Assembly: GCA_009843865.1 (NCBI GenBank)
Contig: VYCQ01000008.1
Location: 1-46,023, forward strand
Length of the DNA: 46,023 bases
Direction: 5' to 3'
DNA from: Acidimicrobiia bacterium
GTDB taxonomy: Bacteria > Actinomycetota > Acidimicrobiia > Acidimicrobiales > Bin134
In this document: one piece after another, positions 26,541 to 35,030 of the stretch
Position numbering within the stretch: the first letter of the stretch is position 1
How the letters are laid out: each line of letters starts with the position of its first letter
Made by a program: the position numbers and the translations under genes
Notes under the pieces: model-generated
The model's input: only the letters and a program-made list of their open reading frames with translations
Database searches by the model: none
What the model was told of the DNA's origin: nothing

Positions 26541-26629
26541 CACCCTAGACTCTGCTTGCAGCAACCTAGAGACTTGCCCCCACGGCTAGTAGCATTCCAG
26601 TAGCTAGCACAGCAGCGAAAATATCCTAG

Positions 26630-27508
26630 GTGGCTGATATTGTTATGAACATGGGTAGATTTCGTCGCACGCTAGAAACCGCTAAAGCTTCTTGGGCTGT
26701 TTTACAACACGATCGAGAACTAGCGCTATTGCCTGTTATAGGTGCCCTGACATCGGTGGCAGTGGTGATGGCTGTGGGATTCCCCATCTGGTTATCTACG
26801 CACGGTATCAATGACGGTGGTAGCAGTGCTAGCGACGAACCTATGTTATGGATAGGTGCGCTCATTATGGCGCTAGGGATAACTGTGGTAACCGTATTTT
26901 TTCATGCTGCGGTGGTATCGGGAGCTAGGGAGCGCTTTAGCGGTGGCGACCCCACCATCGCCAGCTCTATCAGGGCCGCTTTTTCGCGGCTGCCCGTAAT
27001 TATTCCTTGGGCCATCCTAGCAACCACAGTTGGGCTGATCCTGCGGGCTATTCAAAACTCCGATAACATGCTTACCCGTTTTTTGGGAAGCATGTTGAAC
27101 ATGGCATGGGGAGTGTTGACCTTTTTGGTGGTACCTATTTTGGTTGTGGAACAAACTGGCCCGTTTCAGTCGTTGCGTCGCTCAGGTGAACTGCTACGCA
27201 AAACTTGGGGCGAGAACCTAATTGCTCAAGTGGGCTTCGGAATCATTGGCCTAATCGCAGCGCTGCCGGGCATTCTTATATTTATCTTGGGTGCCGCTAG
27301 TGGGGGGCTCTTCACCATTGTGGGAGGTGTGATTGGCTTTGTTTGGATAGCCCTAGTGGTAGCAGTGCTCAGCACCTTAACTGCCATTTTCCAAATGGCC
27401 CTCTATCTGTATGCAATAACAGGGCAAGTGCCCGAGGGCTTCAGGGACACCAGCATCGGCGATGTATTTCACGAACGTTCGCAGGGTCGCTTGATAAGTG
27501 GCTTCTAG
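26630..27508 (+). CDS. Multi-pass membrane protein, DUF6159-like
   Basis: The protein of 292 residues has about five to six hydrophobic segments (LLPVIGALTSVAVVMAVGF, WIGALIMALGITVVTVFF, IIPWAILATTVGLIL, MAWGVLTFLVVPILVVE, LIAALPGILIFILGAASG, FVWIALVVAVLSTLTAIF). The patterns ASWAVLQHDRELALLPVIG and VPILVVEQTGPFQSLRRSGELLRKTWGEN are those of DUF6159 proteins, uncharacterised actinobacterial membrane proteins. GTG 26630 is listed; ATG 26645 is an alternative. It overlaps ppgK by 11 nt. Confidence 0.75.
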   Translation: MADIVMNMGRFRRTLETAKASWAVLQHDRELALLPVIGALTSVAVVMAVGFPIWLSTHGINDGGSSASDEPMLWIGALIMALGITVVTVFFHAAVVSGARERFSGGDPTIASSIRAAFSRLPVIIPWAILATTVGLILRAIQNSDNMLTRFLGSMLNMAWGVLTFLVVPILVVEQTGPFQSLRRSGELLRKTWGENLIAQVGFGIIGLIAALPGILIFILGAASGGLFTIVGGVIGFVWIALVVAVLSTLTAIFQMALYLYAITGQVPEGFRDTSIGDVFHERSQGRLISGF

Positions 27509-28268
27509 CCAACCTTGTGAAGCTTTCGGCATTGATATAGGTGGTAGCGGTATAAAAGCCGCGCCCGTTAATACCCTGACCGGTGAGCTGCTAGAGAAGA
27601 GGCACCGGATTCCAACCCCTAAGCCAGGTACCCCTGATGCAATTACCGAGGTGATCTACCAGTTGGTCAGGTCGTTTGGTTGGAATGGGCCAGTAGGGTG
27701 TACTTTTCCGGGCCCCATTGTGGAGGGAATGGTCAAGTGGATTACTCATTTAGACGATTCCTGGGCCGGAATGGACTTTGTTCAAGAAATGAGTAACCGG
27801 ATAGGTGCGCCGGTGACCGTCATCAATGATGCTGATGCTGCGGGAATTGCTGAGATTATACACGGTGCCGGGGTGGGCCGAAGCGGCACCGTATGTTTTA
27901 ACGCTTTTGGAACGGGAATTGGTAGCGCTGTGTTTGTGAACGGGTCGTTGGTGCCCAACACTGAGTTCGGTCATCTCTATTTAGCTGGCCACCACAGCGA
28001 TGTGGAGACCTACGCTGCCGCCAGAATTCTTGACCTTGAAGACTTGCAATGGTCTACCTGGGTGGAGCGGGTGCGGCAATATCTGGAACATCTGGAAACA
28101 CTCATCTCGCCAAGCCTGTTTATCTTAGGCGGTGGCATTAGCAAGGATTTCGACATCTGGGGACCACTTCTAGAGATTGAAACCGAGGTGGCAGTAGCAG
28201 AGATGAGAAACAATGCTGGCATCGTTGGGGCCGCGATGGTTAGCTGCACAACGATGAATCCACTTTAG
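27498..28268 (+). CDS. ppgK: Polyphosphate glucokinase
   Basis: This is a ROK-family sugar kinase that phosphorylates glucose with polyphosphate (and often ATP). The phosphate-binding loop AFGIDIGGSGIKAA, the catalytic region VINDADAAGIAE, FNAFGTGIGSAVFVNGSLVPN and TEFGHLYL are typical of PpgK, and the length of 256 residues fits. The start is GTG 27498. The second half ends with the FILGGGISKDFD motif of the fold. It is coupled to the membrane protein upstream by overlap; the biological link is unknown. Confidence 0.9.
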   Translation: MASSQPCEAFGIDIGGSGIKAAPVNTLTGELLEKRHRIPTPKPGTPDAITEVIYQLVRSFGWNGPVGCTFPGPIVEGMVKWITHLDDSWAGMDFVQEMSNRIGAPVTVINDADAAGIAEIIHGAGVGRSGTVCFNAFGTGIGSAVFVNGSLVPNTEFGHLYLAGHHSDVETYAAARILDLEDLQWSTWVERVRQYLEHLETLISPSLFILGGGISKDFDIWGPLLEIETEVAVAEMRNNAGIVGAAMVSCTTMNPL

Positions 28269-28269
28269 C

Positions 28270-28296
28270 TAATGAAGCTGTGATACGGGTTCATTA
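28270..28296. terminator. Weak hairpin between convergent ppgK and helicase genes
   Basis: TAATGAA and TTCATTA form a 7-bp stem with a 13-nt loop between the stops at 28268 and 28309. It is AU-rich and without a T-run, so it is only a candidate. Confidence 0.25.
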
Positions 28297-28308
28297 AGGG
28301 CTACAGGG

Positions 28309-30423
28309 CTAAAGTTTGGGCATTCCCCTAAGGTGTTCCCATTCGTCTATAAGGCTGGCATCAACAGAAGCGACAAGCTTGTGGAGATTGCTGGTTAGGG
28401 CGGCAAGCTCTTTGTTGACGGCACCAGATGGCACGGTTTGCACTAGAGCCTTATAGCAATCAGACAAATACCGTAAAAGAGCGCCTTCTGAGCGTTTGAT
28501 GCCGTATCGAGACACGTATTGATTAAAAGTGTCACCTAATTCTAATAGGTCGCGCGCCACCGATTTAGGGCTGGGCCGTTCGTAGTTCACCCACGGATGG
28601 TGGCGGGCAAACACTGCAAAAGCAGGCTGAATGTATTCTGCTTCGGGTTGGGGCCAACTCAGCGCTGCTAACCGCTCTAGACGTTCTTCATAAACAATAC
28701 CTTCGGCTTTGAGTTGCGCCATCAAGTCATCGCGAGCTTTATCTCGCTGAGCCAACAACACCACAATGGGATCTTCAAGCACCGCCTCTACCACACTCAA
28801 TACCTGCCAGTGATAAGTAGGGTCTTCTACGTCCAACGCATCTAGGGCTTCCACCGCAAACAAGCTGAGAGGCTGATTCAGGCGGAACTCGTCTTGCAAA
28901 TCTAGGTTCACCCGCAAAGGGCGACCTTGGCTGTCAGGCTTCTCCAACACCTCCACTATCTCAGCATCAACAAGCGAGCGAAATATCCTCACTGCCTTGC
29001 GAATGTGCTTGCGCTGACGGAGCCGAGGCTCGTGATTGTCGATCAGTAAACGTTTCATAGCGTCACAACCATCACCAGGCCGATCCAGCACATTGAGCAT
29101 TATGGAATGAGTCACAGCAAAACTGGAATCCAGGGTTTTAGGTTGTCCATGCCATAAACGTGTCAACGTGTCGCTGTCATAATGGGCGTAGTTTTGCTCT
29201 GGCGGCTTCTTTTTTACCACCTTGCGACGCTTAGCTGGGTTTGAAGCTGCTTGAGCCTCGGCCCGACGGTTATTGATCACATGCTCAGGTGCCTGCACCC
29301 AAACGCTGCCTGCTTCGTCAAACCCCCTTCGACCTGCTCGCCCGGCGATCTGCTGGAAGTCTCGCACCGACAATATCCGGGTGTGGTGTCCATCAAACTT
29401 ATAGAGACGAGTGAACAACACCGTGCGAATGGGCACATTCACGCCCACACCCAAGGTGTCGGTGCCGCAAATGAGTTTGAGATGACCTAGCTGCGCTAGC
29501 TTCTCGACCAACCTGCGGTATTTGGGCAATAACCCAGCGTGATGCACCCCCACACCTGCCAACACAAAACGCCGTAAATCCTTGCCGAAAGGAGTGTCGA
29601 ATTGAAAGCCGTTCACTGCTTGCTTGATGGCTGTTTTGTCGGTGGACTTCAAAACATTCAGGCTGGTAAGGCTTTGAGCCTGAGCAGTGGCCTCTCGTTG
29701 CGTGAAATGCACTATGTAAACTGGAGCTTTATCAGCGCCTAGCAACTCAGCGATGGTCGCGTGTAGCGGGGTTTCGCAATACTTCATGTCTAAAGGCACA
29801 GGACGCTCAGCCGATGCCACCAAAACACTAGCGCGACCGTTGCGCCGAGTTAGATCATGACGCAGCCTGGTGGTGTCACCCAATGTGGCCGACATCAACA
29901 AGAACTGAACTCGGTTTAACTCCAACAACGGCACTTGCCAAGCCCAGCCTCGATCTTTATCGCCGTAATAATGAAACTCGTCCATCACCACCAGATCGAC
30001 ATCTGTTTTGCTGCCTGCGTGTAAGGCTCGCAAAGCTAAAATTTCAGCCGTACAAACAACTACAGGCGCAGCGGCGTTGACGGAAGCGTCGCCGGTGGCC
30101 ATGCCCACGTTCTCTGGGCCCAAAGCAGCTACCATCTCAAAAAATTTCTCGCTAACCAACGCCTTGACCGGCGCGGTGTAAACGGCACGCTTTCTTAGCG
30201 CCAACGCAGCAAAAACCCCTGCTAGCGCTACTAATGACTTGCCAGAACCTGTGGGAGTGGCTAATACCACGTTATCGCCCGCCAACAGCCGAAGAATGGC
30301 CTCTGATTGGTGGGGATATAGCTCTAGGTCTGAGGCTTCAGCCCAATCACAAAACGCCCCTAATAGCTCATAAGGATCGGCTTCATCAGGAACAAAATCG
30401 ATCAGCCTCGGCGGGGATTCCAC
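28309..30423 (-). CDS. DExH-box helicase with C-terminal DUF3516-like region
   Basis: This is a superfamily II helicase of 704 residues. The motifs are: Q-like YPHQSEAILRLL, Walker A ATPTGSGKS, Ia TAPVKALVSEKF, DEFHYYGD (II), LLMSATLGD (III), VHHAGLLPKYRRLVEKL (IV-like), GTDTLGVGVNVP (V) and QIAGRAGRRGFD (VI). The C-terminal half is helical with DQREKARDDL-like stretches, as in DUF3516 helicases found in actinobacteria and related to Ski2/Mtr4 RNA helicases. RNA processing is the likely role but is not shown. The start is GTG 30423; DnaA boxes lie 166-218 bp upstream of it. Confidence 0.85.
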   Translation of the reverse strand: MESPPRLIDFVPDEADPYELLGAFCDWAEASDLELYPHQSEAILRLLAGDNVVLATPTGSGKSLVALAGVFAALALRKRAVYTAPVKALVSEKFFEMVAALGPENVGMATGDASVNAAAPVVVCTAEILALRALHAGSKTDVDLVVMDEFHYYGDKDRGWAWQVPLLELNRVQFLLMSATLGDTTRLRHDLTRRNGRASVLVASAERPVPLDMKYCETPLHATIAELLGADKAPVYIVHFTQREATAQAQSLTSLNVLKSTDKTAIKQAVNGFQFDTPFGKDLRRFVLAGVGVHHAGLLPKYRRLVEKLAQLGHLKLICGTDTLGVGVNVPIRTVLFTRLYKFDGHHTRILSVRDFQQIAGRAGRRGFDEAGSVWVQAPEHVINNRRAEAQAASNPAKRRKVVKKKPPEQNYAHYDSDTLTRLWHGQPKTLDSSFAVTHSIMLNVLDRPGDGCDAMKRLLIDNHEPRLRQRKHIRKAVRIFRSLVDAEIVEVLEKPDSQGRPLRVNLDLQDEFRLNQPLSLFAVEALDALDVEDPTYHWQVLSVVEAVLEDPIVVLLAQRDKARDDLMAQLKAEGIVYEERLERLAALSWPQPEAEYIQPAFAVFARHHPWVNYERPSPKSVARDLLELGDTFNQYVSRYGIKRSEGALLRYLSDCYKALVQTVPSGAVNKELAALTSNLHKLVASVDASLIDEWEHLRGMPKL

Positions 30424-30588
30424 CTAACAATTCTGCCCATATGACACCTGACAAACCCATCAAATGCTCCAAATACGCAATTTAGGTGCAAATCAAAAAA
30501 AATTTTATAAATTTCTAATCCCCAGGGTGATGCTGACCGTAGTGCGACAATCAACAGATGAAATTTCTGGTCAAGAAGCTGTACAAGT

Positions 30589-30641
30589 TTATCCACAGCA
30601 ATCTATCCACAAGAAATTGTTAGCGATTGGGGTTGTCCACA
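30589..30641 (+). other. Cluster of three DnaA boxes next to an AT-rich stretch
   Basis: TTATCCACA (30589-30597), CTATCCACA (30603-30611) and TTGTCCACA (30633-30641) stand in the same orientation; the first is a perfect consensus and the last is the form favoured in actinobacteria. About 70 bp to the left lies an AT-only-like run (30489-30517). The whole gene-free gap 30424-30768 sits between the helicase and HTH starts. It may be a DnaA-binding reservoir, a DnaA-controlled promoter or an origin-like element. No dnaA, dnaN, rpmH or gyrase genes are near. Confidence 0.6.
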
Positions 30642-30669
30642 AGGTGATGAGGCTGTGAATGGGAATTTT

Positions 30670-30689
30670 TTGGTAATTCCAATTGCCAA
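30670..30689. promoter_or_regulatory. Near-perfect 20-bp palindrome upstream of the HTH gene
   Basis: TTGGTAATTCCAATTGCCAA has one mismatched pair. It overlaps a second inverted pair, GGAATT (30662-30667) and AATTCC (30675-30680). It lies 80 bp before the HTH start and could be its own operator. Confidence 0.4.
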
Positions 30690-30768
30690 ACTGCCAGCGC
30701 CATTTCCGTTTGAGTTGCCATTTACATCTTGGACGGACCATCAATCAGTAGAAACTTAGGAGACAGCA

Positions 30769-30984
30769 ATGGATCAAACTAAAAACAACCTCATCGGGCC
30801 AGCCGCGGCCTGCGAGATGCTAGGTCTTAACCCCGACACCTTGCTGAGAAGCATCAACGACGGCATAGTACCGGCTTATCGCATTGGAGATGCCGTCCGG
30901 TTTCGCCCTTCGGAACTCCGCCACCCCTCTTTTTATGGGCTCGCTGAATACTACCGTTGCAAAGACCAACATTTTGCCGCCTGA
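30769..30984 (+). CDS. Small helix-turn-helix protein (excisionase/MerR-like HTH_17)
   Basis: The 71 residues contain LIGPAAACEMLGLNPDTLLRSINDGIVPAYRIGDAVRFRPSEL, split here only by reading; this is the pattern of the HTH_17/BldC-like winged helix. A strong AGGAG at 30758-30762 precedes ATG 30769. It is more likely a small DNA-binding regulator than a phage excisionase, because no integrase or phage gene is nearby. It is monocistronic, closed by the terminator at 31001-31045. Its upstream gap holds the DnaA boxes and a palindrome. Confidence 0.8.
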   Translation: MDQTKNNLIGPAAACEMLGLNPDTLLRSINDGIVPAYRIGDAVRFRPSELRHPSFYGLAEYYRCKDQHFAA

Positions 30985-31000
30985 TCCGGCTGGCCAAGCC

Positions 31001-31045
31001 GCCGTCCCCGGCCCCTGCACCCTTGATTACATGGCCGGGGACGGC
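31001..31045. terminator. Strong 13-bp GC-rich hairpin
   Basis: GCCGTCCCCGGCC (31001-31013) and GGCCGGGGACGGC (31033-31045) are perfect inverted repeats around a 19-nt loop. The hairpin sits between the HTH stop (30984) and the stop of the PLP enzyme gene (31057), so it probably ends transcription from both sides. Confidence 0.8.
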
Positions 31046-31056
31046 ACGACTTGGAA

Positions 31057-32271
31057 CTAACTATCCAGAGCTTGCTTTAAATCATCTAACAAGTCGTCAA
31101 CACTCTCAATGCCGACTGACAAGCGAACTAGGCCCTCAGATACAGCCAGCGGAGAATCTGCTACCGAAAGATGGGTCATGGCTGCTGGCTGCTCAATGAG
31201 CGACTCTACCGCCCCTAGCGATTCAGCGAGTTTAAAAACTTTTGTTGCGCTCACTGTTGCAGACGCTGCCTCTGCCCCCTTGACATGTATAAAAGAGACC
31301 ATCCCTCCTGATCCGCGCATTTGCCTAGTTGCCACCTCGTAGCCAGGATGCTCGGCCAATCCCGGATACAGCACACATTTCACCATATCGTGAGCGATTA
31401 AATAGTTGGCTATAGCTGCGGCGTTCTGGCAGTGCCTGTCCATACGCACCCCTAAGGTCTTGATCCCACGCAATAGCAGGTAGCAGTCAAATGGACTTGG
31501 AACAGCCCCCACCGCGTTTTGCACAAAGAACAGCCTCTCTGCTAAATCATCGCGGCTCAGCGCAATAAAACCGCCCACCACATCGGAATGACCACCCAGA
31601 TACTTAGTAGAGGAATGCACCACCACATCGGCACCTAGTGACAAGGGATTCTGAAGATATGGAGTCGCAAAGGTGTTATCCACCACCACATCTACCCCGT
31701 TAGCATGGGCTATATCAACCACACCAGCAATGTCTACTATCGCCAAGGTGGGATTGGTCGGCGACTCTACCCAGACCTGTCGTGTGCGAGGGCCGATGGC
31801 TGCCGCTATAGCATCTAGGTCGCTTAAGTCTACCGCTGACCACTTAATGCCCCGCTCCCCGTAAACCTTAGCAATAAGCCGGAAAGTTCCGCCGTAAGCA
31901 TCTATGCCCAAGATCACATGATCGCCTGGGCGCATCATGCCCGCGATGGCATCTTCTGCGGCCATTCCGCTTGCGAATGCTATGCCGTGTTTAGCACCTT
32001 CTAGGTTAGCCAAATTTTGCTCTAGGGCTAGCCGGGTTGGGTTGGAAGTGCGGGAGTATTCAAACCCCTGATGCTGCCCCGGACTTGTCTGCATGTAAGT
32101 GGTAGCCAAATGTATGGGCACGGTAACGGCACCAGTGCTTTCATCAGGCTCTTGGCCTGCGTGAATGGCCCGAGTCTCAAACCCCCATTGGCTCGAATCT
32201 GAGTTGGGTGGCTTCGGACTAGTTATGTTTTCTTCAACCATGTTCTCATCACCAACATTAGAACTAATCAT
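31057..32271 (-). CDS. Cystathionine gamma-lyase / gamma-synthase (Cys/Met metabolism PLP enzyme)
   Basis: The protein has 404 residues. It belongs to the Cys/Met-metabolism PLP family: FETRAIHAGQEPD, YSRTSNPTRLALEQNLA, ESPTNPTLAIVDI, DNTFATPYLQNP and the PLP lysine in HSSTKYLGGHSD (Lys223). It follows cystathionine beta-synthase with a 4-nt ATGA overlap, so it is most likely cystathionine gamma-lyase, completing reverse transsulfuration from homocysteine to cysteine. The sequence alone does not exclude gamma-synthase (MetB). A second ATG (32241) could also be the start, because residues 1-30 look like a non-conserved extension. Confidence 0.88.
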   Translation of the reverse strand: MISSNVGDENMVEENITSPKPPNSDSSQWGFETRAIHAGQEPDESTGAVTVPIHLATTYMQTSPGQHQGFEYSRTSNPTRLALEQNLANLEGAKHGIAFASGMAAEDAIAGMMRPGDHVILGIDAYGGTFRLIAKVYGERGIKWSAVDLSDLDAIAAAIGPRTRQVWVESPTNPTLAIVDIAGVVDIAHANGVDVVVDNTFATPYLQNPLSLGADVVVHSSTKYLGGHSDVVGGFIALSRDDLAERLFFVQNAVGAVPSPFDCYLLLRGIKTLGVRMDRHCQNAAAIANYLIAHDMVKCVLYPGLAEHPGYEVATRQMRGSGGMVSFIHVKGAEAASATVSATKVFKLAESLGAVESLIEQPAAMTHLSVADSPLAVSEGLVRLSVGIESVDDLLDDLKQALDS

Positions 32272-33644
32272 GACACCGTGTTAGCTGCACTCGATGATAA
32301 AAAGCTCAACACATCGGTGCTAGTTACCACCGCTCGTGGTCGTCCACCGTCTAGCACTAACAGCGCTGATGATCGCTCTAGCTTGGTGACCGCCAATGCT
32401 ACTGATTCGCCGATACCAATTTGCTCTAGTGGCTTGTTCATGACCTTCTCTACGGGTTGGCCCAATAGATCGCCGTTGAAGGCCAATTCCATAAGTTGAA
32501 GTTCGTGTACTGCTCCTATCACCTCAGCAGCGGCTAGGGGCATCTCCCCTTTGGCAACCGGAAGCTGGCTAACCCCATGATCTCGCATCCGTGTTACCGC
32601 CAAGCTCACAGGATCGTCGGGCTCTACATATACCAAAGGAGGCAACTCTTCAGCTTTGACATCTAGTACATCTTTCATACAGGGGTGCCCGTCAACCAAG
32701 AAGCCATAGGAGGCCATCCATTGATCGTTAAACACCTTGGACAGATAGCCTCGGCCTGCATCTGGTAATAACGCCACCACCACATCTGTGGGACGACAGT
32801 CTGCGGCCACATGCAGTGCGGTTACTATAGCGGTGCCGCCCGAGCCGCCAATTAGCAAACCCTCACGGTGAGTCACCATCCGCGCTGCGTCAAAAGATGC
32901 CTGATCGGAAATGGGTATCACCTGATCTACCACGGCTGGGTCGTAGGTCTCGGGCCAGAAGTCCTCGCCAATACCTTCCACAAGATAAGGACGACCTGAA
33001 CCGCCGCTGAACACCGACCCCTCCGGGTCTCCCGCCACAATCTGAATAGCAGGGTTCTGTTGTTTGAGATAACGGCCTACGCCGTTGAGTGTTCCACCAG
33101 TGCCTGCTCCCGCCACAAAATGGGTGATTTTGCCAGCGGTTTGATGCCACAGCTCTGGCCCGGTGGTCTGCTCGTGTGAAAGGGGATTGATTTGATTGAA
33201 GTACTGGTTGGGACGGTAAGCACCCGGGGTGTTAGCCATCAGCCTCTCAGCAGTGGAATAGTACGACTGTGGGTCTTCAGGTTCTACTGCCACAGGACAA
33301 ACCACCACTTCAGCACCGTAGGCCCGCAGAAGCTGCACCTTTTCTTGGCTAACTTTGTCTGTCATCACGAAAATGCAGCGGTAGTCTCGTTGAGCAGCGA
33401 CAAGAGCGAGGCCAACCCCGGTGTTACCAGAGGTGGGTTCAATGATGGTTCCTCCTGGCTTAAGCAATCCATCACGCTCAGCTGCATCAATCATGGCTAT
33501 CGCCGGGCGATCTTTGACGCTGCCTCCGGGGTTCAGCATCTCTAACTTGGCCAACAGATCACAGGACAACCCTTCGCCAACGCGTTTCATTCGCACCAGC
33601 GGGGTGTTTCCAATGAGATCTAGGATCGAGTCGGCAACCTCCAT
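32268..33644 (-). CDS. Cystathionine beta-synthase with C-terminal CBS pair
   Basis: The PLP domain (1-320) has DLIGNTPLVRM, the Schiff-base Lys44 in LNPGGSVKDRPA, PTSGNTGVGLALV and GAGTGGTLNGVGR. The C-terminal 120 residues form two CBS motifs (PPLVYVEPDDPVSLAVTRM, DHGVSQLPV and MNKPLEQIGIGESVALAV), which bind adenosyl ligands. The fusion of the PLP domain and CBS pair separates it from plain CysK. It condenses homocysteine and serine to cystathionine; the coupled next gene uses the product. No SAM riboswitch is visible in the 71-bp leader 33645-33715. Confidence 0.92.
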   Translation of the reverse strand: MEVADSILDLIGNTPLVRMKRVGEGLSCDLLAKLEMLNPGGSVKDRPAIAMIDAAERDGLLKPGGTIIEPTSGNTGVGLALVAAQRDYRCIFVMTDKVSQEKVQLLRAYGAEVVVCPVAVEPEDPQSYYSTAERLMANTPGAYRPNQYFNQINPLSHEQTTGPELWHQTAGKITHFVAGAGTGGTLNGVGRYLKQQNPAIQIVAGDPEGSVFSGGSGRPYLVEGIGEDFWPETYDPAVVDQVIPISDQASFDAARMVTHREGLLIGGSGGTAIVTALHVAADCRPTDVVVALLPDAGRGYLSKVFNDQWMASYGFLVDGHPCMKDVLDVKAEELPPLVYVEPDDPVSLAVTRMRDHGVSQLPVAKGEMPLAAAEVIGAVHELQLMELAFNGDLLGQPVEKVMNKPLEQIGIGESVALAVTKLERSSALLVLDGGRPRAVVTSTDVLSFLSSSAANTVS

Positions 33645-33715
33645 TGGCTTATGCTCTTTTCTCTTACGCTGAGTGCTTATCGTAGCCTTTCTGGCTCAGC
33701 TGACATCCCAACAAA

Positions 33716-35014
33716 CTACTGTCTACCTTCAACGTCGTTTAGAGAAATGATGCGATCAAAACGAGCAAAGGGCTCTTCTACAACGATTACCCTCATGGGG
33801 CGATCTACGGGAGCATGTCGACCCAAACCAAACGAAACCGACCCTGCTGCAAAGCCTTCTTTGTGGAATTGTCTTAGTTCTGCTGCTACTGCTGCTGGAT
33901 TGGTGGTGCCAGCTCGAGTGACCGCTCGCACGTAAGCTTCAATTGCGTCATGGCCAGTAATGAGTCGACCGTCATTGGCTCTGTGTCCGGTAGTGGCGAA
34001 ATAGCTGTCTAACACTTGACGCACCTGCGGATTGGGATCAGCAGAATCTGCGTAAACCGAACCGTAGGAGAGCATGGTGAAATCTCCGATTTGAGGCACG
34101 CGACCCAACCAGTAATCACCATCCATTGAAGAATTGGCAAAGATTGGCTGATCGTGACCAGCCTGACGTATTGGTGCCAAGACCTCTGGGGCCACCAACC
34201 TGGTACCGCAAAAAACAATAGCCTCAGGGTTAGCAAGAGCTAGACCTGCCAAGATTGGTGCTATGAGACCAGGGTCGGTTGGCTGATAGCGAAACAAGCT
34301 CAGCACTCTTCCACCTTGTTTATCAAATGACTGCTGAAATGCCTCGCACACCGCCATCGCCTCTGTGCTGGTTTGATCAATTACCACCACAGATGTGTCA
34401 AGCCCACGTTCGATCATCAAATCAGCCAACATGGAGGCTTCTGTGCTGACCGGGGTTCCGAGTGAGAAAACCCGCTCACCTAGCTCCCCGGTTGTCCAAG
34501 CATCATCCGTGCCGCAGGGGCTGATAACCAGCGTGCCGGAATCCTGTAACTCTTCTAAAGCTGGCTGGGCATAAACGGCATCACATGTGACAAGGAGCAG
34601 GTCGATGCCATCTAACAAGAGCTGTTCAGCGCCGTTCTTCATCACAGACAACTCAGTGTGAGATTCGATGTGGCGTAACACCAGTGGGCGACCCAGCAAC
34701 CCCCCGTCTGTATTAAGTGCGTCAACTCTGTTTTGAGCAGCAACAAGCGCTGGTTCGTCATAGGTAGATAAAAAGCCCCTGGTGGCCATCAATGCGCCGA
34801 TAAGGATGGCATTATCGGGCAACGGTGCCCCATCAGGGATTACTGGAGATACTGGAGTGCTGTTAACCCCCACCTGCTGGGGCGCGGTGGCTTCAAGCTC
34901 GGGGCTGATCACCGTGCCGCTGCCGAATAGCCCGCAGCCTGCAAACAACAACACCGCTACAGCAACGAGCGCAGTTAGCTTGTGACGAGTTAGACCCATG
35001 TCCCCACGATTCAT
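33716..35014 (-). CDS. Periplasmic-binding lipoprotein, second orphan
   Basis: A signal peptide with lipobox LLFAGC (Cys27) precedes a type I periplasmic-binding fold: ILIGALMATRGFLSTYDEPALVAAQNRVDALNTDGGLLGRP is the typical first strand and helix, then LLLVTCDAVYAQPALEE, LVISPCGTDDAW and VVVIDQTSTEAMAVCEAF. No permease or ATPase gene is adjacent, like the lipoprotein in the signalling operon. Starting ATG codons are 35014 and 34999. The divergent hydrolase starts only 16 bp away from the first, which leaves no room for promoters, so 34999 or a later hydrolase start may be correct. Confidence 0.85.
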   Translation of the reverse strand: MNRGDMGLTRHKLTALVAVAVLLFAGCGLFGSGTVISPELEATAPQQVGVNSTPVSPVIPDGAPLPDNAILIGALMATRGFLSTYDEPALVAAQNRVDALNTDGGLLGRPLVLRHIESHTELSVMKNGAEQLLLDGIDLLLVTCDAVYAQPALEELQDSGTLVISPCGTDDAWTTGELGERVFSLGTPVSTEASMLADLMIERGLDTSVVVIDQTSTEAMAVCEAFQQSFDKQGGRVLSLFRYQPTDPGLIAPILAGLALANPEAIVFCGTRLVAPEVLAPIRQAGHDQPIFANSSMDGDYWLGRVPQIGDFTMLSYGSVYADSADPNPQVRQVLDSYFATTGHRANDGRLITGHDAIEAYVRAVTRAGTTNPAAVAAELRQFHKEGFAAGSVSFGLGRHAPVDRPMRVIVVEEPFARFDRIISLNDVEGRQ

Positions 35015-35030
35015 AGCCTAACCTTGAGCC

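Noticed and set aside
30769..30984. Phage excisionase as evidence of a prophage
   Set aside because: No integrase, structural or replication phage gene is nearby; small HTH_17 proteins are common chromosomal regulators in actinobacteria.
33645..33715. SAM or other riboswitch ahead of the transsulfuration genes
   Set aside because: The 71-bp leader is too short and shows no conserved stem pattern that I recognise.
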